Source: Bacteroidales bacterium
Lineage (GTDB): Bacteria; Bacteroidota; Bacteroidia; Bacteroidales; NBLH01
Assembly (NCBI GenBank): GCA_029210905.1
Contig: JARGGF010000116.1
Coordinates: 1-8,957 of the forward strand
Direction of reading: 5' to 3'
Length of the DNA stretch: 8,957 nucleotides
Under the pieces are notes generated by a model. That model was given only the letters and a program-made list of their open reading frames with translations. It searched no databases and was not told the origin of the DNA. Shown piece by piece: positions 7,140-8,957 of the stretch (position 1 is its first letter; the number at the start of each line of letters is the position of its first letter). The position numbers and the translations under genes were made by a program.

Positions 7140-7170
7140 TAGGCCTGGAATTCCAGGCTTATTTTTTATT
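7140..7170 (+). terminator. Intrinsic terminator of the lpx gene block
   Basis: Positions 7143-7158 are a perfect palindrome, GCCTGGAATTCCAGGC, extended by a G-U and two A-U pairs to 7140-7161. The RNA stem has an AAUU tetraloop and is followed by UUAUUUUUUAUU. It serves lpxA on the plus strand; the U-tract is the sense-strand complement of the last thiL codons and stop. Read from the minus strand the hairpin is followed by CTACTCTAATTATTG, a poor U-tract, so it is likely less effective for thiL. Confidence 0.85.
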
Positions 7171-8211
7171 CAAAAATGCATTCCAACCTTGCGCATTTAA
7201 AGGTATTTTGGCACCATTTTTACCAACAACACTCATCCCTTCAGCTTTATCGGTAAAATGGCCTATAGCACTAATTGATGGATTAGACTTAATCTTTTCA
7301 TAATCAGCAGGTTTAATTGAAAAAAGTAATTCATAATCTTCACCGCCATTTAGTGCACAAACAGCCGACTCGATTCCAAATTCTTCTGCCAGGCTATCAG
7401 TTTCCATTGCAATAGGGATTTTATCTTCGAAAATTTTACAGCCCAAACCTGAATTTAGGCATAGATGGATGGCTTCAGAAGACAAGCCATCAGATATATC
7501 AATCATTGAACTTGGAATAATATCTTGCTTCTTAAGGAAAGTAATAATATCAATCCGTGCCTGAGGACGTAATTGACGCTGCAAAACATAATCGTTTCCG
7601 CTTAAATCTGGTTGTATATTTGGATCCGCTCTAAATATTTGATTTTCACGTTCTAATAGTTGAAGGCCCATATAAGCCCCTCCTAAATCGCCACTTACGC
7701 ATAAAATATCGTTTAATCCGGCACCTGATCTGTAAACAATTCTTTCCTTTGGTGCACTTCCTATTGCCGTAATACTCAGGAACAAACCTTTGGTAGAAGA
7801 GGACGTATCTCCTCCGACTAAATCAACTCCATAATCTTTACATGCAAGATGGATTCCCTTGTACAATTCCTCAATTGCTTCGAGTCCAAAACGATTGGAT
7901 ACTGCGATTGAAACCAACACCTGTTTTGGAAATGCATTCATTGCAAGAACATCCGAAACATTTACAACCACAGCCTTATAACCAAGATGCATCAGAGGTG
8001 TGTACCCTAAATCAAAATGCACCCCTTCAATTAACAAATCATTTGTAACAACCAATTGTTCTTCAGAATATTCCAAAACACACGCGTCATCACCAACGCC
8101 CATAACTGTTTGATTATTTCGCAATTGAATATTCTCAGTCAACCTTTTTATTAATCCAAATTCACCCAAATCGGCCAATTCTGTTTTATTATCGGTTTTA
8201 TTTTTGTCCAT
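7159..8211 (-). CDS. thiL: Thiamine-monophosphate kinase ThiL
   Basis: ThiL phosphorylates thiamine monophosphate with ATP to make the cofactor thiamine diphosphate. The 350-residue protein shows the ThiL/PurM-like motifs in order: GVGDDACVL (38-46), TNDLLIEGVHFD (56-67), NVSDVLAMNAFP (84-95), LVGGDTSSS (131-139), MIDISDGLSSE (236-246) and NGGEDYELLF (288-297). The Asp-rich metal-binding motifs are intact and the length is near the family's usual 320-350. The frame stays open for 35 more codons upstream (to 8316), but those residues are not ThiL-like and lie beyond the predicted transcription start near 8227, so the ATG at 8211 is chosen. It stands alone on its strand, convergent with lpxA and divergent from the SPOR gene. 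No riboswitch is seen upstream, and the predicted leader of about 16 nt is too short to hold one. Confidence 0.95.
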   Translation of the reverse strand: MDKNKTDNKTELADLGEFGLIKRLTENIQLRNNQTVMGVGDDACVLEYSEEQLVVTNDLLIEGVHFDLGYTPLMHLGYKAVVVNVSDVLAMNAFPKQVLVSIAVSNRFGLEAIEELYKGIHLACKDYGVDLVGGDTSSSTKGLFLSITAIGSAPKERIVYRSGAGLNDILCVSGDLGGAYMGLQLLERENQIFRADPNIQPDLSGNDYVLQRQLRPQARIDIITFLKKQDIIPSSMIDISDGLSSEAIHLCLNSGLGCKIFEDKIPIAMETDSLAEEFGIESAVCALNGGEDYELLFSIKPADYEKIKSNPSISAIGHFTDKAEGMSVVGKNGAKIPLNAQGWNAFLNKK

Positions 8212-8231
8212 ATCGCTTTGTTTTTGTGGCA

Positions 8232-8239
8232 CAAAAGTA
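8232..8239 (-). promoter_or_regulatory. thiL -7 promoter element
   Basis: On the minus strand this reads TACTTTTG, a perfect TAnnTTTG. Transcription would start near 8227 and give a leader of about 16 nt before the ATG at 8211. No TTG stands 19-21 nt upstream, so the -33 box is weak. The site supports the shorter thiL start. Confidence 0.5.
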
Positions 8240-8267
8240 AGAAGTTTCGATAAAGGTGGAAGATTTA

Positions 8268-8299
8268 TTGAAAAATTCTTTAAGAAATGCTTATTTTTG
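8268..8299 (+). promoter_or_regulatory. Promoter of the SPOR-domain gene
   Basis: A -33 TTG (8268-8270) is followed after 21 nt by TATTTTTG (8292-8299), a perfect -7 match, then C. Transcription would start near 8304, giving a leader of about 49 nt. It faces away from the thiL -7 element, with 28 bp between that element and this -33 box. Confidence 0.6.
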
Positions 8300-8352
8300 C
8301 AAGCGAAAAAAAACATTTTAGAATTAGTCTTTCATACCAACATTAATATAAA

Positions 8353-8796
8353 ATGCAAATGAAATCCGTTTTAATTACTATTTTTTCATTGACATTAATG
8401 ATCTCAATTAAAGGACAATATACCAGACTTGAATTGACTGAATTAGGTCTTTTTAGCAGCGAAAATCATGGTCAGGCAAAAATTTATTTTAACCAGGAAA
8501 TTCAGTTGAAAGACATCTTGATCAGTAAAGCAAATGCAACTAAGGAGTACCAGGTCTGGCGGGTGCAAATTTATCTGGGTTCGGGGAAAAATGCAAGAAA
8601 TATTGCCACCGCAACCAGAAATACTTTTATTGCAAAATACCCTGATATAGGAGCAGATATTGCCTACCCCTCGCCCTACTTTAAGGTGCAGGCCGGAAAT
8701 TTTAAAACCAGAATAGAAGCAGAAAGCTTTAGGAAAAAAATACTGGGCGAATACCCAAATTGCAGGGTTGAACTCATTACTAATAAAGAAGATTGA
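8353..8796 (+). CDS. Small exported SPOR-domain protein
   Basis: This 147-residue protein starts with a likely signal peptide: a Lys, then a hydrophobic stretch (about 5-18), with a possible signal peptidase I cut after Gly21 (SIKG/QYTR). There is no lipobox cysteine, so it is probably a soluble periplasmic protein. Residues about 65-145 form a SPOR domain: YQVWRVQIYLGSGKN, a helix, then SPYFKVQAGNFKTRIEAESF. SPOR domains bind glycan strands stripped of stem peptides and often mark division sites. The region 22-60 shows no motif. Two ATGs (8353 and 8359) are possible; both keep the signal peptide, and I give the first. The gene has its own promoter, divergent from thiL. The family is clear, but the specific role is not; such short SPOR proteins are common and mostly uncharacterised in Bacteroidota. 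Confidence 0.85.
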   Translation: MQMKSVLITIFSLTLMISIKGQYTRLELTELGLFSSENHGQAKIYFNQEIQLKDILISKANATKEYQVWRVQIYLGSGKNARNIATATRNTFIAKYPDIGADIAYPSPYFKVQAGNFKTRIEAESFRKKILGEYPNCRVELITNKED

Positions 8797-8819
8797 TTTG
8801 AATAAAATACGAATCAATT
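8791..8819 (+). other. AT-rich hairpin over the SPOR gene stop codon
   Basis: Arms 8792-8800 and 8810-8818 pair over 9 bp (one G-U) around a 9-nt loop, and the TGA stop (8794-8796) lies in the left arm. There is no T-run after it, so it is a weak terminator at best and may be chance in AT-rich DNA. Confidence 0.2.
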
Positions 8820-8872
8820 AAAACTGTTAATAAAGTCATAATTTATTTAAAGTCGATAAAAATACCTCGTCA

Positions 8873-8957
8873 ATGAGTGATCAGATAAAACATGAGTGCG
8901 GAGTTGCGTTAATCAGGTTGCTAAAGCCGCTTGAATATTATCATTTAAAATATGGAA
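8873..8957 (+). CDS. Amidophosphoribosyltransferase (PurF-type), N-terminus only
   Basis: Only 28 codons are present before the right edge. They read MSDQIKHECGVALIRLLKPL followed by EYYHLKYG. The ECG at 8-10 followed by a hydrophobic strand fits the start of a class II (Ntn) glutamine amidotransferase domain, with Cys9 as the nucleophile freed by removal of an 8-residue propeptide, as in Bacillus subtilis PurF, which also has a propeptide ending in Glu before Cys. The sequence resembles the Bacteroidota amidophosphoribosyltransferase family as I remember it. Some of these genomes carry two PurF-like proteins and this fragment cannot say which one it is, so I give no symbol. It starts 76 bp after the SPOR gene with no clear promoter between, so read-through from that gene is possible. 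Confidence 0.75.
   Translation, partial: MSDQIKHECGVALIRLLKPLEYYHLKYG

Noticed and set aside
8443..8817. 124-codon minus-strand open frame across the SPOR gene.
   Set aside because: The plus-strand frame has a signal peptide, a SPOR domain and a promoter; the antisense product resembles nothing and has no promoter that I can see.
1..8957. Defence island, prophage, CRISPR array, insertion sequence or novel multi-gene system.
   Set aside because: All complete genes are core housekeeping families in usual arrangements, with no transposase, direct-repeat array or sharp change in base composition.

Overview
The window is a stretch of core chromosome from a member of the Bacteroidota, most likely in or near the Bacteroidales/Marinilabiliales; genus cannot be read from it. 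Four things point there: LpxC and FabZ are fused in one protein; the IF2, NusA and SPOR-protein sequences are of Bacteroidota type; the DNA is AT-rich with almost no Shine-Dalgarno sequences; and several genes are preceded by the phylum's promoter pattern (-33 TTG/TTTG, -7 TAnnTTTG). No mobile elements, CRISPR arrays, tRNAs or rRNAs were seen.

Layout. Positions 1-2157 (minus strand) carry the conserved transcription/translation operon rimP-nusA-infB, with infB cut by the left edge. Its promoter and a short leader with a perfect 20-bp palindrome lie at about 2158-2246. A divergent intergenic region of 300 bp (2158-2457) separates it from a plus-strand block: an HD-domain dNTPase-like gene, then lpxD, the lpxC/fabZ fusion and lpxA (2458-7112). 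This block encodes LpxA, LpxC and LpxD, the first acylation, the deacetylation and the second acylation of lipid A synthesis, plus the FabZ dehydratase that draws on the same 3-hydroxyacyl-ACP pool. It ends at a strong intrinsic terminator that overlaps the stop codon of the convergent thiL gene (7159-8211, minus; thiamine-phosphate kinase). thiL is divergent from a small exported SPOR-domain protein (8353-8796, plus). The first 28 codons of a purF-type amidophosphoribosyltransferase (from 8873, plus) run off the right edge.

I looked for an undescribed system and did not find one: every sizeable gene belongs to a known family. The observations most worth a check are non-coding: the palindromic rimP leader, which looks like an attenuator or translation-control hairpin placed between promoter and start codon, and the promoter sites that fix gene starts (thiL especially). 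The HD-domain gene beside the lipid A genes is the only full gene whose physiological role is really open.
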